From Arenicellales bacterium (GTDB lineage: Bacteria > Pseudomonadota > Gammaproteobacteria > Arenicellales > JAHEKD01), in contig JANQSD010000022.1 in NCBI GenBank assembly GCA_028284225.1, forward strand, positions 227,777 through 291,776: DNA of 64,000 nt. Reading direction: 5' to 3'. The translations under genes and the position numbers were made by a program. The notes under the pieces are model-generated. The model did no database searches. It saw only the letters and a program-made list of their open reading frames with translations, and had not been told where the DNA came from. How positions within the stretch are numbered: the first letter of the stretch is position 1; the number at the start of each line of letters is the position of its first letter. Positions 25,123 through 34,581 of this stretch are shown here, one piece after another.

Positions 25123-26721
25123 ATGACTAAATTATCTAATAAACAAGCACTTAAACTGATCAATGCATTTCAAAATGGCAGTTTATCTCGGCGTAAATTT
25201 ATTGCTGGGTCTACCGCTCTGGCAGGAGCAGGGCTTTTTTCAACCTCCGCAATCAATCAAGTGTTGGCAGCTACGCCCAACAAAGGCGGGCACATGAAAG
25301 TCGCAATGGCTCACGGCAATACATCAGATACATTAGATCCTGCTACGATTGAAAATGGCCTGCAATGGGTGGCTGTGCACGGTGTGGCAAATACGCTCAC
25401 TGAAGTTGCACCAGACGGAAGATTAATGCCCTCTTTAGCCAGCAGTTGGGAAGCGTCAGCAGATGCTAAAACCTGGGTTTTTAAAATTCGCCGAGATGTT
25501 GAATTTCATAATGGCAAGACTCTAACCATTGATGATGTTATAGCTTCAATCAATTACCATCGTGGTGAAGAATCAAAGTCTGCCGGTAAACCGGTGATGG
25601 CTGGTGTGGCAAGCCTTAAAGCAGATGGCCCCGATACGCTAATTATCGAGTTATCTGGAGGTAATGCAGATTTCCCATTTAACTTTAATGAGGCTTTTTT
25701 CACGATTTATCCGGCCAAAGATAATTCTATCGATTGGCAAGGCGGTGGCTCGGGGCCTTATAAAATTAAAAATTACGACCCGGGTGTGCGCATCGATTTT
25801 GAACGTAATCCTAATTACTGGAAAGAAGGGCATGCACATGCAGAGACGATTGAACTACTAACAATTACAGACCCGGCCGCTCGTTCCTCAGCACTGATCA
25901 CCGGCGAGGTACACGTTATTGATCAGGTTGATCTGAAAACAGTAGAATTGTTGGGTCGTAATCCTGCCATTACAATTCTGGAAGGTGCCGGTCCCTTGCA
26001 CTATACATTTCCAATGGCAACGAATGTGGCCCCATTTGATAATCTGGATGTCCGCAAAGCACTCAAGTACGCTATTGATCGTGAGGAAATGGTCGAAAAA
26101 ATCCTCCAGGGTCATGGTGTTGTAGGCAATGATCATCCGATCGGTCCTTCATATCGTTATCATGCTGCTGATATTGAGCAAACTGCCTATGATCCCGACA
26201 AAGCAAAATTTCACTTAAAACAAGCAGGCCTTAGTGATTTAACTGTAGATCTTAGTACTGCTGATTCGGCTTTTGCGGGGGCTGTGGATGCGGTTCAGCT
26301 TTATCAGGCCTCCGCGGTCAAGGCCGGTATTAATATTAATGTGGTGCGTGAATCCAATGACGGTTATTGGTCTGATGTATGGATGAAAAAACCCTGGGCG
26401 GCCAGTTACTGGGGAGGCTATAGCACAGAAGATGCGATGTTCACCACGGGTTACTCAACAGGAGCCGCATGGAATGATACTTTCTGGAGTAATGAGGAAT
26501 TTGAAAAACTGTTGGTGCAATCCCGTGCTGAACTGGATGAAACTAAACGTGCTGAAATGTATCGAGATATGCAAATTCTTCTGCGTGATGAAGGAGGAGT
26601 TGTTGCGCCTATGTTTGCTAATTCAGTCATGGCGAGAAATGACAATGTTGGACATGGTGAATTATCCTGGATTCGACCAACGGATGGACGACGTATGTTA
26701 GAACGCTGGTGGGTGGCATAG
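25123..26721 (+). CDS. Tat-exported ABC solute-binding protein, family 5 (peptide type)
   Basis: A 532-residue periplasmic binding protein of the SBP_bac_5 (DppA/OppA-like) family. The leader has a twin-arginine motif (SRRKFIAGS) and a hydrophobic stretch ending at LAATPNKGG. Family blocks follow: DTLDPATIENG, LASSWEASADAKTWVFKIR, DDVIASINYH and DVRKALKYAIDREEMV. It should bind a peptide or related amphiphile. No ABC permease or ATPase gene is nearby, so it must borrow transport subunits or act as a sensor. GGAG lies 7 nt before the ATG. It is divergent from the XRE gene. Confidence 0.92.
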   Translation: MTKLSNKQALKLINAFQNGSLSRRKFIAGSTALAGAGLFSTSAINQVLAATPNKGGHMKVAMAHGNTSDTLDPATIENGLQWVAVHGVANTLTEVAPDGRLMPSLASSWEASADAKTWVFKIRRDVEFHNGKTLTIDDVIASINYHRGEESKSAGKPVMAGVASLKADGPDTLIIELSGGNADFPFNFNEAFFTIYPAKDNSIDWQGGGSGPYKIKNYDPGVRIDFERNPNYWKEGHAHAETIELLTITDPAARSSALITGEVHVIDQVDLKTVELLGRNPAITILEGAGPLHYTFPMATNVAPFDNLDVRKALKYAIDREEMVEKILQGHGVVGNDHPIGPSYRYHAADIEQTAYDPDKAKFHLKQAGLSDLTVDLSTADSAFAGAVDAVQLYQASAVKAGININVVRESNDGYWSDVWMKKPWAASYWGGYSTEDAMFTTGYSTGAAWNDTFWSNEEFEKLLVQSRAELDETKRAEMYRDMQILLRDEGGVVAPMFANSVMARNDNVGHGELSWIRPTDGRRMLERWWVA

Positions 26722-26790
26722 CGCTGTTGCTGGTACAACTTAGGGATCAAAAATACTCCGAAGTACTGAGTTCCAAATTATTGTCCGCCC

Positions 26791-26845
26791 TTCTGGAAAG
26801 GGGAGAACTTCGCTCCTCCCCTGATAGGGGAGGTTAGGTGAGGTG
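26791..26845. repeat. CCTCCCCT/AGGGGAGG palindromic repeat
   Basis: AAAGGGGAGAACTTCGCTCC followed by TCCCCTGATAGGGGAGGTTAGG. The CCTCCCC-TGATA-GGGGAGG stem is identical to that at 45763-45781. It lies in the 148 bp gap between the solute-binding protein and M81 genes. Confidence 0.75.
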
Positions 26846-26869
26846 TTATTAATATAGGTTAGTCTGCTA

Positions 26870-28381
26870 ATGAAGATTATTACCGCCATAATGCAGCATG
26901 AAACCAATACGTTTTCGAGTATTGAAACACCACTTCGTGCTTTTACTGAACTATTGGGTTCCAGGGAAATACTTTCAGGCCATAGGGCAATCAAGTTTTT
27001 CAAAGGAACACGAATGGCCATAGGTGCATTTATCGATTTGCTGCAAGCAGAGAATATTGACATTGCGTTGCCTCTGGCTGCTTATGCCGAGCCAAGTGCT
27101 GCAGTTGAGGATAATGCCTTTGATCAAATGTGTGATTGCATTTGTGATGCTGTGGCCCAGGGTTGTGACGGCATTATGCTTGATCTGCATGGAGCGATGG
27201 TTACTCAAAGTTATTTCGATGGAGAAGGTGAATTACTCAGGAGGATTCGGCAAGTCAACCCCCGAGTTCCAATCGCAGTGGCACTTGATTTTCATGCCAA
27301 TATCAGCGATGAAATTTGTCAGCACGCGGATATCGTTACCGGCTATCGAACCTATCCACATGTGGATATGTATGAGTGCGGGTTACGTGCCGGAAGACTA
27401 TTATTAAAGATGATCTATGGGCAAATTAAACCCTATACACGTTGGGCGAGAGCTCCAATGATGACTCACATGATCAAGCAAACACCTGCCCTGGCACCTA
27501 TGAAGCCGATTATGGATAAAGCTATTTGTAAAGAAACATCTGGTGATGTGCTGGCTGCAAGCGTATTCGGCGGCTTTCCTTTGGCAGATATTCCTTATGT
27601 AAGCCTGGCAGCTGTTGTTGTGCTGGACCAAAATGACCGTAAATCTCATCAATTAGCAGACGAACTGGTTTCGATGGCCTGGGAATCAAGAGCCGATTTT
27701 GTTTATGAACCTGAAACTTATGTCAATACTATTGCTTATGCTAAAACCTTAGCAGACGGACCTATCATACTGGCAGATCATGGAGACAATGCCGGCGCAG
27801 GCGGCTCGCACGACAACATGTCAGTGGTTGCCGAAGTATTAAGGCAGGAACTAAAAAATGTTGCCGTTGCACCTATCGCTGATCCACAGGCGGTGGATAT
27901 CTTATGGCAAGCTGGTGAAGGTGCCGAAATAACCTTGCCTGTCGGTGGCAAAACCCCAACACCTTCGATTGGCTTAAAGGCTGAACCACTGGAACTTAAT
28001 GGCTGTGTTAAAACTTTAACAGAACTTAAATTTGAAATTACGGGTCCGATGATGACTGGTTTTCAAGTCGACTTGGGGCGAAGTGTGCTATTTAAAGTCG
28101 GCTCAGTGGAAATGATTATAAGTGAGCGACGAACTGAACCCGCCGATCTGGGTTTTTTTACCAATATGGGGATTGAACCGCTGGAAAAACGCTATTTGCT
28201 ATTAAAATCCCGGCAACACTTTCGAGCAGGATTTGAGCAAATCGCCAAACAAATATTACTCGTCGCCGGACCGGGAGTTTGCAGTTCAGATTACAGCATA
28301 TTTCCATTTGAAAATCTAACCCGTCCGATTTACCCTCTAGATAAAGATATTACGTTCTCAGCTCAAACAAATAGAACCTGA
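26870..28381 (+). CDS. M81-family metallopeptidase (MlrC/microcystinase C-like)
   Basis: A 503-residue cytosolic protein of the M81 family, whose founder MlrC cleaves linearised microcystin peptides. The N terminus carries IMQHETNTFS, followed by MLDLHGAMV and ALDFHANIS, whose His, Glu and Asp residues form the expected zinc site. ADHGDNAGAGGSHDN marks the second domain. The protein has full length for the family. It follows the peptide-type solute-binding protein and precedes a CocE/S15-type hydrolase, so the set may import and degrade an unusual peptide or amide. No toxin specificity should be assumed. Confidence 0.9.
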   Translation: MKIITAIMQHETNTFSSIETPLRAFTELLGSREILSGHRAIKFFKGTRMAIGAFIDLLQAENIDIALPLAAYAEPSAAVEDNAFDQMCDCICDAVAQGCDGIMLDLHGAMVTQSYFDGEGELLRRIRQVNPRVPIAVALDFHANISDEICQHADIVTGYRTYPHVDMYECGLRAGRLLLKMIYGQIKPYTRWARAPMMTHMIKQTPALAPMKPIMDKAICKETSGDVLAASVFGGFPLADIPYVSLAAVVVLDQNDRKSHQLADELVSMAWESRADFVYEPETYVNTIAYAKTLADGPIILADHGDNAGAGGSHDNMSVVAEVLRQELKNVAVAPIADPQAVDILWQAGEGAEITLPVGGKTPTPSIGLKAEPLELNGCVKTLTELKFEITGPMMTGFQVDLGRSVLFKVGSVEMIISERRTEPADLGFFTNMGIEPLEKRYLLLKSRQHFRAGFEQIAKQILLVAGPGVCSSDYSIFPFENLTRPIYPLDKDITFSAQTNRT

Positions 28382-28446
28382 TTCTTCACAAGATATTAAA
28401 CAATAGTGCCTGCTACAAATAGTTAACAATTTATAGAATTTTCACT

Positions 28447-30453
28447 ATGGATCAGTCCCTGACTTGTCAAGTCAACGAAATTGAAAATACCTGGATCAGG
28501 TTAAGTGATGGCGTCAAACTGGCTGCCAGAATCTGGATGCCGGAAAATTCCGGATCGAATCCAGTGCCGGGTATATTGGAATATTTACCCTATCGTAAAC
28601 GCGATGGAACGGCGATACGCGATGCATTGACTCATCCTTATTTTGCTGCGCATGGTTATGCATGTGTGCGGGTTGATATTCGTGGCAATGGAGAATCGGA
28701 TGGCTTGATGGAAGATGAGTATCTCAAGCTCGAACAGGATGATGGGTTGGAAGTGATTAACTGGATTGCAGCTCAGCCCTGGTGTGATGGTAACGTAGGT
28801 ATGATGGGCATCTCATGGGGTGGGTTTAATGGTTTGCAAATCGCTGCCCGCCAACCTGAAGCGCTCAAGGCTATTATTACCTTGTGCTCGACCGATGATC
28901 GATATGCTGACGATATTCATTATAAGGGCGGCGCAATGTTGCTGGAAAATATCGGTTGGGCGGCGACCATGTTTAGTTACTCAACTTCGCCACCTGACCC
29001 GCTGCTGGTGGGTAACGACTGGCTGGCGATCTGGCAGAACCGGCTTGAAAATATGCCTTTGCTGGCGCAAAAGTGGATGCAGCATCAAAGTCGGGATGAA
29101 TATTGGCAGCATGGATCGATCTGTGAAGATTACTCTTCCATCAAAGCGGCAGTTTATTGCATGACAGGGTGGGCCGATGCCTATATTAATAGCGTTCCGC
29201 GGATGATGGAACATTTACAATGCCCCAAAAAAGCCTTAATCGGGCCCTGGCTGCATAAGTACCCGCATTTAGCATTACCGGAACCGCGAATAGGGTTCTT
29301 GCAAGAAGCTTTGCGTTGGTGGGATTATTGGCTTAAAGGCATTGATACCGGTATCATGGAAGAACCAGCTTGTACACTTTATCTGCAAGAAAGTGTGCCG
29401 CCCAAAGCAAATTATGAGTACCGCGCCGGTCAGTGGATACAAACCGATGGTTGGCCTGATTCAAATAAGGTCACCATGCAACACTGGTCGCTATCCGGTT
29501 ACGGTCTGATTAATGAACCTCATAGTCTTGATACTAGCGTGAAAGTCGATTCGGCATTAACCACAGGCGTGCATAGCGGCGAATATATGGCGTTGTGGTT
29601 TGGGCCGGACTACCCTACCGATCAGCGCCGTGACGATGCCTTGTCAGTTTGTTTTGACACTGAAGTTTTGACCGCTGATTTGAACGTTGTTGGTAATCCA
29701 AAATTAAAGTTGAAGGTCAGCAGTGACAAAGCATGTGGTCAGTTGACAGCCCGTTTATCAGATATTGCCTCGGATGGACAAGTGACTCGTGTCACCTATG
29801 GCATGATAAATCTGAGCAATCGTGATGCACTGGAATCGGCGCAAGACGTTGCGCCAGGTGAAGCTTATGAAATCGAGTTGCAGCTGGACTTTATTGCCCA
29901 GACCATTCCCAAAGGTCACAAAATGCGGATTGCGTTATCCAGCAGTTATTTTCCATTACTCTGGCCGACACCCGAGAAAGCCGCTATTACACTTGAACCG
30001 GGAGCTCAATCACTGCTTTTGCCTGTTTATAACGGTGAACCCATTGAGAACCCATTCGAGCCACCAGTCAGCGCAGAACCGGAGAAAATTACCCAGCTGC
30101 GTGAGGCTTCAAACAAAAGAACAATCACTGAAGATGTGGCTACTGGCATCGTCAGTATTGATATTGAAGATGATTTCGGCTCTATGCGGTTTGACCAGCA
30201 CGGAATGTGTGTCGAGCAAATTGCAAAGGAACATTACTCTGTTCATCTTGATGATCCGAACCAGACTAAAGCGCAAACGCATTGGTATTACCGAACATCC
30301 AGAGACGGCTGGCAGGTTTCCACTGATACCTATATGACGATTACCTGTGACAAGGACAATTTTTATATCAAGGCCGAGTTGGTTGCATTTTTAGACGAGA
30401 AATTAGTGTTAGAAAAAAATTGGGATGAATCGGTTGCGCGTGTCGCAGTTTAA
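28447..30453 (+). CDS. CocE/NonD-family hydrolase (X-Pro dipeptidyl-peptidase S15 type)
   Basis: A 668-residue alpha/beta hydrolase. The nucleophile elbow is GISWGGFNG; the preceding RVDIRGNGESDG and the acid and histidine regions (TGWADAYINS, GPWLHKYPH) fit the CocE/S15 family. The C-terminal ~350 residues match the jelly-roll domain of these enzymes, which cleave esters or X-Pro peptides. No signal peptide is visible, so it is cytosolic. It is the last gene of the 25123-30453 set, with 65 bp between it and the M81 gene. Confidence 0.9.
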   Translation: MDQSLTCQVNEIENTWIRLSDGVKLAARIWMPENSGSNPVPGILEYLPYRKRDGTAIRDALTHPYFAAHGYACVRVDIRGNGESDGLMEDEYLKLEQDDGLEVINWIAAQPWCDGNVGMMGISWGGFNGLQIAARQPEALKAIITLCSTDDRYADDIHYKGGAMLLENIGWAATMFSYSTSPPDPLLVGNDWLAIWQNRLENMPLLAQKWMQHQSRDEYWQHGSICEDYSSIKAAVYCMTGWADAYINSVPRMMEHLQCPKKALIGPWLHKYPHLALPEPRIGFLQEALRWWDYWLKGIDTGIMEEPACTLYLQESVPPKANYEYRAGQWIQTDGWPDSNKVTMQHWSLSGYGLINEPHSLDTSVKVDSALTTGVHSGEYMALWFGPDYPTDQRRDDALSVCFDTEVLTADLNVVGNPKLKLKVSSDKACGQLTARLSDIASDGQVTRVTYGMINLSNRDALESAQDVAPGEAYEIELQLDFIAQTIPKGHKMRIALSSSYFPLLWPTPEKAAITLEPGAQSLLLPVYNGEPIENPFEPPVSAEPEKITQLREASNKRTITEDVATGIVSIDIEDDFGSMRFDQHGMCVEQIAKEHYSVHLDDPNQTKAQTHWYYRTSRDGWQVSTDTYMTITCDKDNFYIKAELVAFLDEKLVLEKNWDESVARVAV

Positions 30454-30461
30454 GTTGCGTT

Positions 30462-30538
30462 TATCTCAAAATGCACATTTAGACTGAGTAAACTGTGCCT
30501 TTTCGCTCACCTGAACATCGTTCGGCTATTTTGAGATA
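30462..30538 (+). terminator. Large stem-loop after the CocE-type gene
   Basis: Perfect 11 bp arms, TATCTCAAAAT and ATTTTGAGATA, enclose 55 nt that contain a second stem (GCACA/TGTGC). ATTTT follows the right arm. It may terminate or protect the upstream message. Confidence 0.5.
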
Positions 30539-30586
30539 GATTTTAATAATGACTATAATCCAGCCTTTAATTGATATGGTTCTATT

Positions 30587-31063
30587 TTGATTTCCGAACA
30601 AGAAATTTCCTCTGTGGCTGCTGTTATTCAAATAGCGATTGCACCTGTTTTTTTATTGGCAGGTATCTCAGCCTTGCTGGCGGTGATGACTAACCGATTG
30701 ACTCGAGTGATTGACCGATGGCGCACCCTGGAACGGGCTTTAGCAAAAATGACGGATAAAGAAAGTCAGCGAATTTTAGAAAAAGAAATGAAGAACCAGT
30801 TCAAACGTGGACGTTATATTAATGTTGCCATCACGCTAGCGACCGTCAGTGCGCTATTAGTTTGTGCAGTGATTGTGTCGTTATTTTTAGGCACATTTTT
30901 TGGTAAAAATGCCACCTTGATTATTGCGGCATTATTTATTTGCTGCATGTGTGTGTTGATTTTCGCCTTGGGATTTTTTCTGGCAGAGGTACTGATTGCA
31001 ACACGCACACTGCGTAAAGGCTTGTATACCATTGAATCACTTATTCATTTCGATAAGCCATAG
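30587..31063 (+). CDS. DUF2721 membrane protein
   Basis: A 158-residue protein matching the DUF2721 family, function unknown. Three hydrophobic helices are seen (~10-32, ~80-105, ~107-135), with the conserved IAPVFLLAGISALLAVMTNR and RVIDRWRTLE between the first two. The start is TTG at 30587; no ATG is available because an upstream ATG runs into a stop. It is convergent with the NnrU-like gene, 8 bp apart. Confidence 0.82.
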   Translation: MISEQEISSVAAVIQIAIAPVFLLAGISALLAVMTNRLTRVIDRWRTLERALAKMTDKESQRILEKEMKNQFKRGRYINVAITLATVSALLVCAVIVSLFLGTFFGKNATLIIAALFICCMCVLIFALGFFLAEVLIATRTLRKGLYTIESLIHFDKP

Positions 31064-31071
31064 TGCAACCG

Positions 31072-31638
31072 TTATCCACCAACCAGGCTGACACCGGCAA
31101 TATATTTATGCAGTGAGAAAAATACAACATACATGACCAGAGATATAATCAAATTTCTGAGCGTGCGTGCCATTGGTGCAGGTTCAGGTTTGACCCATTC
31201 GCCTTCGCGTTTATTGACAAAAATCATTTGAATAATAATCCAGACAAAAAACGATCCGAACAACAGCACAGATCGGGTCTCTCCATTCGCTAGAAGGTGC
31301 GCCGCTGCCCAGATTAATACAGCGGTCATCATGGGATGGCGAACCAGACGCTGAATAATAGTTTTGCCATTGGACGCACCGAACAAAATAAAGGCGATCA
31401 GCATCAGTAGCATAGTAATATGCTTGGTCCAATAGGGCGCAACATAAGCATATTCGACAGGTGTACTGCGCCAACCGAATATGATCATCAGCATGGCTGC
31501 TAGAACCACCAATGAAAAAATACCACGCCAGGTTTTTTCACCGGCGGCATTGATCACACCGTTTTTGATGCCCGGTGCTAGTGCGAGTGAAAGATGGGCT
31601 AGAATGAATAGACTGATTCCTGCAATAAGTAAGGTCAT
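31072..31638 (-). CDS. NnrU-family membrane protein
   Basis: A 188-residue protein with about six membrane helices, matching the NnrU/MAPEG-like isoprenylcysteine-type family. The conserved RHPMMTAVLIWAAAHLLANG segment (with RHP) is present, as is the charged NKREGEWVK loop. NnrU is associated with denitrification in some bacteria, but no nitrogen-oxide genes are nearby and the molecular role is unclear. The gene stands alone on the minus strand. Confidence 0.86.
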   Translation of the reverse strand: MTLLIAGISLFILAHLSLALAPGIKNGVINAAGEKTWRGIFSLVVLAAMLMIIFGWRSTPVEYAYVAPYWTKHITMLLMLIAFILFGASNGKTIIQRLVRHPMMTAVLIWAAAHLLANGETRSVLLFGSFFVWIIIQMIFVNKREGEWVKPEPAPMARTLRNLIISLVMYVVFFSLHKYIAGVSLVGG

Positions 31639-31701
31639 GGTGGTTCAACTTTATGTATATTCGGGCGTTATTTTATCACTGCAGATGAATATAATTGCTG
31701 C

Positions 31702-32634
31702 ATGAAGCAAAATAATAGTTTTAAAAATTTAATTGATGCAGGTAAGCTAATTGTCCTTGACGGAGGGTTGTCAAATCAGCTTGAAGCGCAAGGTTGCAAC
31801 TTAACTACCTCACTGTGGTCGGCAGAATTATTGCTGAATAATCCACAAGCCATCATCGATGCGCATCTTGCTTATTTGAATGCCGGTGCCCAGATCATTA
31901 CCAGCTCGAGTTATCAGGCTTCGATTGAAGGATTTATGTCAAAGGGGTTATCCGAATCACAAGCCGAAGACTTGATATTGATTTCAGTCAAGTTGGCTGA
32001 AAAAGCAATTGAAAATTTCATGGTTAATCATCCAAATTCTGTCAGACCATTAATTGCAGCCAGCATTGGGCCTTATGGCGCGTATCTGGCTGATGGCTCG
32101 GAATATACAGGTCATTATGGTACTAGCAATGATGAGCTAATGAAATTTCATTCGCAGAGGCTCCGCCTTCTTGATCAAAGTAGAGCAGATATTCTGGCCT
32201 GTGAAACCATCCCGAGCTATCAAGAAGCCAAGATATTAGTAGAGCTGCTGAATAGGGTTGAAACACCGGCCTGGATAAGTTTTTCCTGCTCCAGCGGGCA
32301 GCATATAAACGACGGCACTGATATTGAGCAGGTAGCCAGATTATTTGTTCATCATTCAAAGGTATTGGCGCTCGGCATTAATTGCACCGCCCCCGAGTAC
32401 GTCAGTGAGCTGATTGATCGGATTAAATCTGTAGTTGCCGATAAAGCAATTGTGGTTTATCCAAATGCAGGTGAAGATTATGATGCGAACACCAAAACCT
32501 GGCTAACTGATGGTGCTGATTTCGATTTTTGCGATAGGGTCGGTCAGTGGTACCAACAGGGTGCACAAATTATCGGTGGTTGTTGCCGGATTGGTCCTGA
32601 GCAGATCAAAGCTATCACTGACAAGCTTAGTTAA
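31702..32634 (+). CDS. mmuM: Homocysteine S-methyltransferase family protein (MmuM-like)
   Basis: A 310-residue zinc-dependent methyltransferase, likely moving a methyl group from S-methylmethionine or SAM to homocysteine to give methionine. Core motifs are VLDGGLSNQLE near the N terminus, the first zinc cysteine in GINCTAP and the GGCC pair in IIGGCCRIGPEQI. Family length is normal. The next gene starts 2 bp after its stop, so they form an operon. The methyl donor is not certain from sequence alone. Confidence 0.9.
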   Translation: MKQNNSFKNLIDAGKLIVLDGGLSNQLEAQGCNLTTSLWSAELLLNNPQAIIDAHLAYLNAGAQIITSSSYQASIEGFMSKGLSESQAEDLILISVKLAEKAIENFMVNHPNSVRPLIAASIGPYGAYLADGSEYTGHYGTSNDELMKFHSQRLRLLDQSRADILACETIPSYQEAKILVELLNRVETPAWISFSCSSGQHINDGTDIEQVARLFVHHSKVLALGINCTAPEYVSELIDRIKSVVADKAIVVYPNAGEDYDANTKTWLTDGADFDFCDRVGQWYQQGAQIIGGCCRIGPEQIKAITDKLS

Positions 32635-32636
32635 CT

Positions 32637-33299
32637 ATGAGTAGTAAGGTAAATTTCGATCACCTGGTTATCGCCGCAACCGATTTATCCTGCGGTGTTG
32701 ATTATGTCAAACAGGTTTTGGGTGTTGAAATGCCGTATGGTGGCGAACATGAAAAAATGGGCACTCACAACCACTTGATGTGCTTGGGGCGCGATTGCTT
32801 TATTGAAGTTATTGCTGTCAATCCGGTTGCTAATCAGCCTCTTAGGCCACGTTGGTATGGCCTGGACGATCCGTTTGTGCGTCAAACTATCACACAAGGC
32901 CCAAGGTTGATCGGCTGGGTGGTCAATACCGATAACATCACTAATCTACTGGGACAAGTGCAATTTCAATTTGGTCAAGCGGAGTTGATATCCCGTGGAA
33001 TGCTGGACTGGTATTTTGCACTGCCACAGGATGGCAGATTGCTTGGGTCTGGATTGATACCCTATGTGATGCAATGGAATACGGACATTCATCCTGCAAC
33101 ATCGATGTCGGATTTAGGTTGCAGATTACAGTGCTTAGAGATTTATCATCCACAGGCGGATTGGCTGCAAGGCATTTTGGCCCAGTTAAATGCAGTTGAG
33201 TTAGTTACTGTGCATCAGCTTGAAAAAAATACAAGTGCTTATATGACTGCGACTATTCAGACACCTTTAGGTTCTAAGCAGTTATGCACTGGAGTCTAG
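32637..33299 (+). CDS. VOC-superfamily / glyoxalase-like domain protein
   Basis: A 220-residue protein of the Glyoxalase_3-like type. It opens with FDHLVIAATDLSCGVDYVKQVLGVEM, and GTHNHLMCLGRDCFIEVIAV gives a histidine and glutamate at the usual VOC metal positions. The second half is a less conserved VOC-like repeat. The reaction is unknown. It is translationally close to mmuM (2 bp gap). Confidence 0.78.
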   Translation: MSSKVNFDHLVIAATDLSCGVDYVKQVLGVEMPYGGEHEKMGTHNHLMCLGRDCFIEVIAVNPVANQPLRPRWYGLDDPFVRQTITQGPRLIGWVVNTDNITNLLGQVQFQFGQAELISRGMLDWYFALPQDGRLLGSGLIPYVMQWNTDIHPATSMSDLGCRLQCLEIYHPQADWLQGILAQLNAVELVTVHQLEKNTSAYMTATIQTPLGSKQLCTGV

Positions 33300-33315
33300 G
33301 GTCGATTTACTGCTG

Positions 33316-34488
33316 CTAGTCTTCTTCCAGTATTAACATCAAAATCGGCAAAATATTATTTGCCCTGGTTGACGGTGGTGATGGTATGGGGGGTGGCTGT
33401 CTACCCCATCCCGCACCAGTGATACTGATTTTATTCAACCAGGTATTCCAGCGCCCCCATTCGCCACTTGGGCCGGTATAAGCATAGGCGATGTACTCGG
33501 AAGCTCCCATCTGGGACTGACCCAGAAAATTGCCGGACATACCCAGGTTATGTGCTGTGGGTTGTATATTGGCTGTGATATTATCGTTGGTGATGGGTTG
33601 AAATCTTAGGCCATCAGAGGATTGCCAGACATGCACATAGCTATTGGTTGAGAAGCGATTACCGATAGCCATGGCGATAAAACGATTTACTTCGGGCAAA
33701 TATTTGACGGCAGTCTGATCTTCTTTGAAGTCTCGATTAGCGATTGCATAGCCACGATCAGTTAGATTGCCCGGCCAGTTGGCATTATTAATTGCAGTGG
33801 TGGCAACACGGGTCTTTGGTGTACCTTGATTTTCCGTGTAGTAAAGGTAAAGTGTGTTTCCTTTGACGATCATATTAGGTTCACCCAAACCCCATCTGTT
33901 GGCCAGGCCGGTGTAGCGCAGTATAGCCTTGGGATTGCCTCCCCAGCCGCTACCATTCCACTTCTGGTAATTCCTGTCGGGGCTGGTTGAACGAGCAACA
34001 AACACATGATTATTTAAGCCGCCGGTTGCGCCGATGTCATCGGTTGCAGTGTAAGCCATATAATAATAACCGCCTACCTTGATGACATTCGGATCACACA
34101 CTGCAGTGCCGTCCTCACTGCCAGGGGTGGCACTAAGAGCAATAGTTTCTTCGCTCCAGGTCACACCACCGTTGGTGGAGTGTTTATAGCGTATGAAATC
34201 AGCAATACCTTGTTCTTCATCACCCTCTGAGCAGGCCCAGAAATGCAGGTGATTATTGTTGTAGCGAATCAGTGCAGGACCATAGCGGTAGGATGCATCT
34301 GTATTTAGACCTGTTCCATCCCAGGGCCAATCGGGTGGCCAATAAGACGGTCTGGGTAAATAAGTTGCGTCATGAATCATGCGGCCGGGTAAAGCACTGA
34401 CTGACAATGAGGATTGTGCAATGACCTGGCTAGGTGAAGCCAGTGACAGGCATAGGTAAAGTAATAGTGTGAATGAAAAAAATTTCAA
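33316..34488 (-). CDS. Secreted five-bladed-propeller protein, glycosidase-like
   Basis: A 390-residue exported protein with a Sec signal (~1-24, ending VIAQ). Repeated Trp/Tyr-rich strands (RYGPALIRYNNNHLHFWACS, VCDPNVIKVGGYYYMAYTA, WGLGEPNMIVKGNTLYLYYT) are typical of the GH43/GH62-like five-bladed beta-propeller, where an aspartate and a glutamate per active site sit in such blades. Specific catalytic residues cannot be assigned with confidence. It is probably a periplasmic or secreted carbohydrate-active or binding protein. It has no glycan-utilisation neighbours. Confidence 0.6.
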   Translation of the reverse strand: MKFFSFTLLLYLCLSLASPSQVIAQSSLSVSALPGRMIHDATYLPRPSYWPPDWPWDGTGLNTDASYRYGPALIRYNNNHLHFWACSEGDEEQGIADFIRYKHSTNGGVTWSEETIALSATPGSEDGTAVCDPNVIKVGGYYYMAYTATDDIGATGGLNNHVFVARSTSPDRNYQKWNGSGWGGNPKAILRYTGLANRWGLGEPNMIVKGNTLYLYYTENQGTPKTRVATTAINNANWPGNLTDRGYAIANRDFKEDQTAVKYLPEVNRFIAMAIGNRFSTNSYVHVWQSSDGLRFQPITNDNITANIQPTAHNLGMSGNFLGQSQMGASEYIAYAYTGPSGEWGRWNTWLNKISITGAGWGRQPPPIPSPPSTRANNILPILMLILEED

Positions 34489-34581
34489 AAAACAATTTCA
34501 GATCATAGAGTTACGTGAACTTTAACAGGTAACTTGCCAACTATTCAAGCTGAAAATACTATTTAAGTGATACGAGGGTGT

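Noticed and set aside
26870-28381. Microcystin degradation function
   Set aside because: M81 is broad, and no mlrA, mlrB or mlrD is visible.
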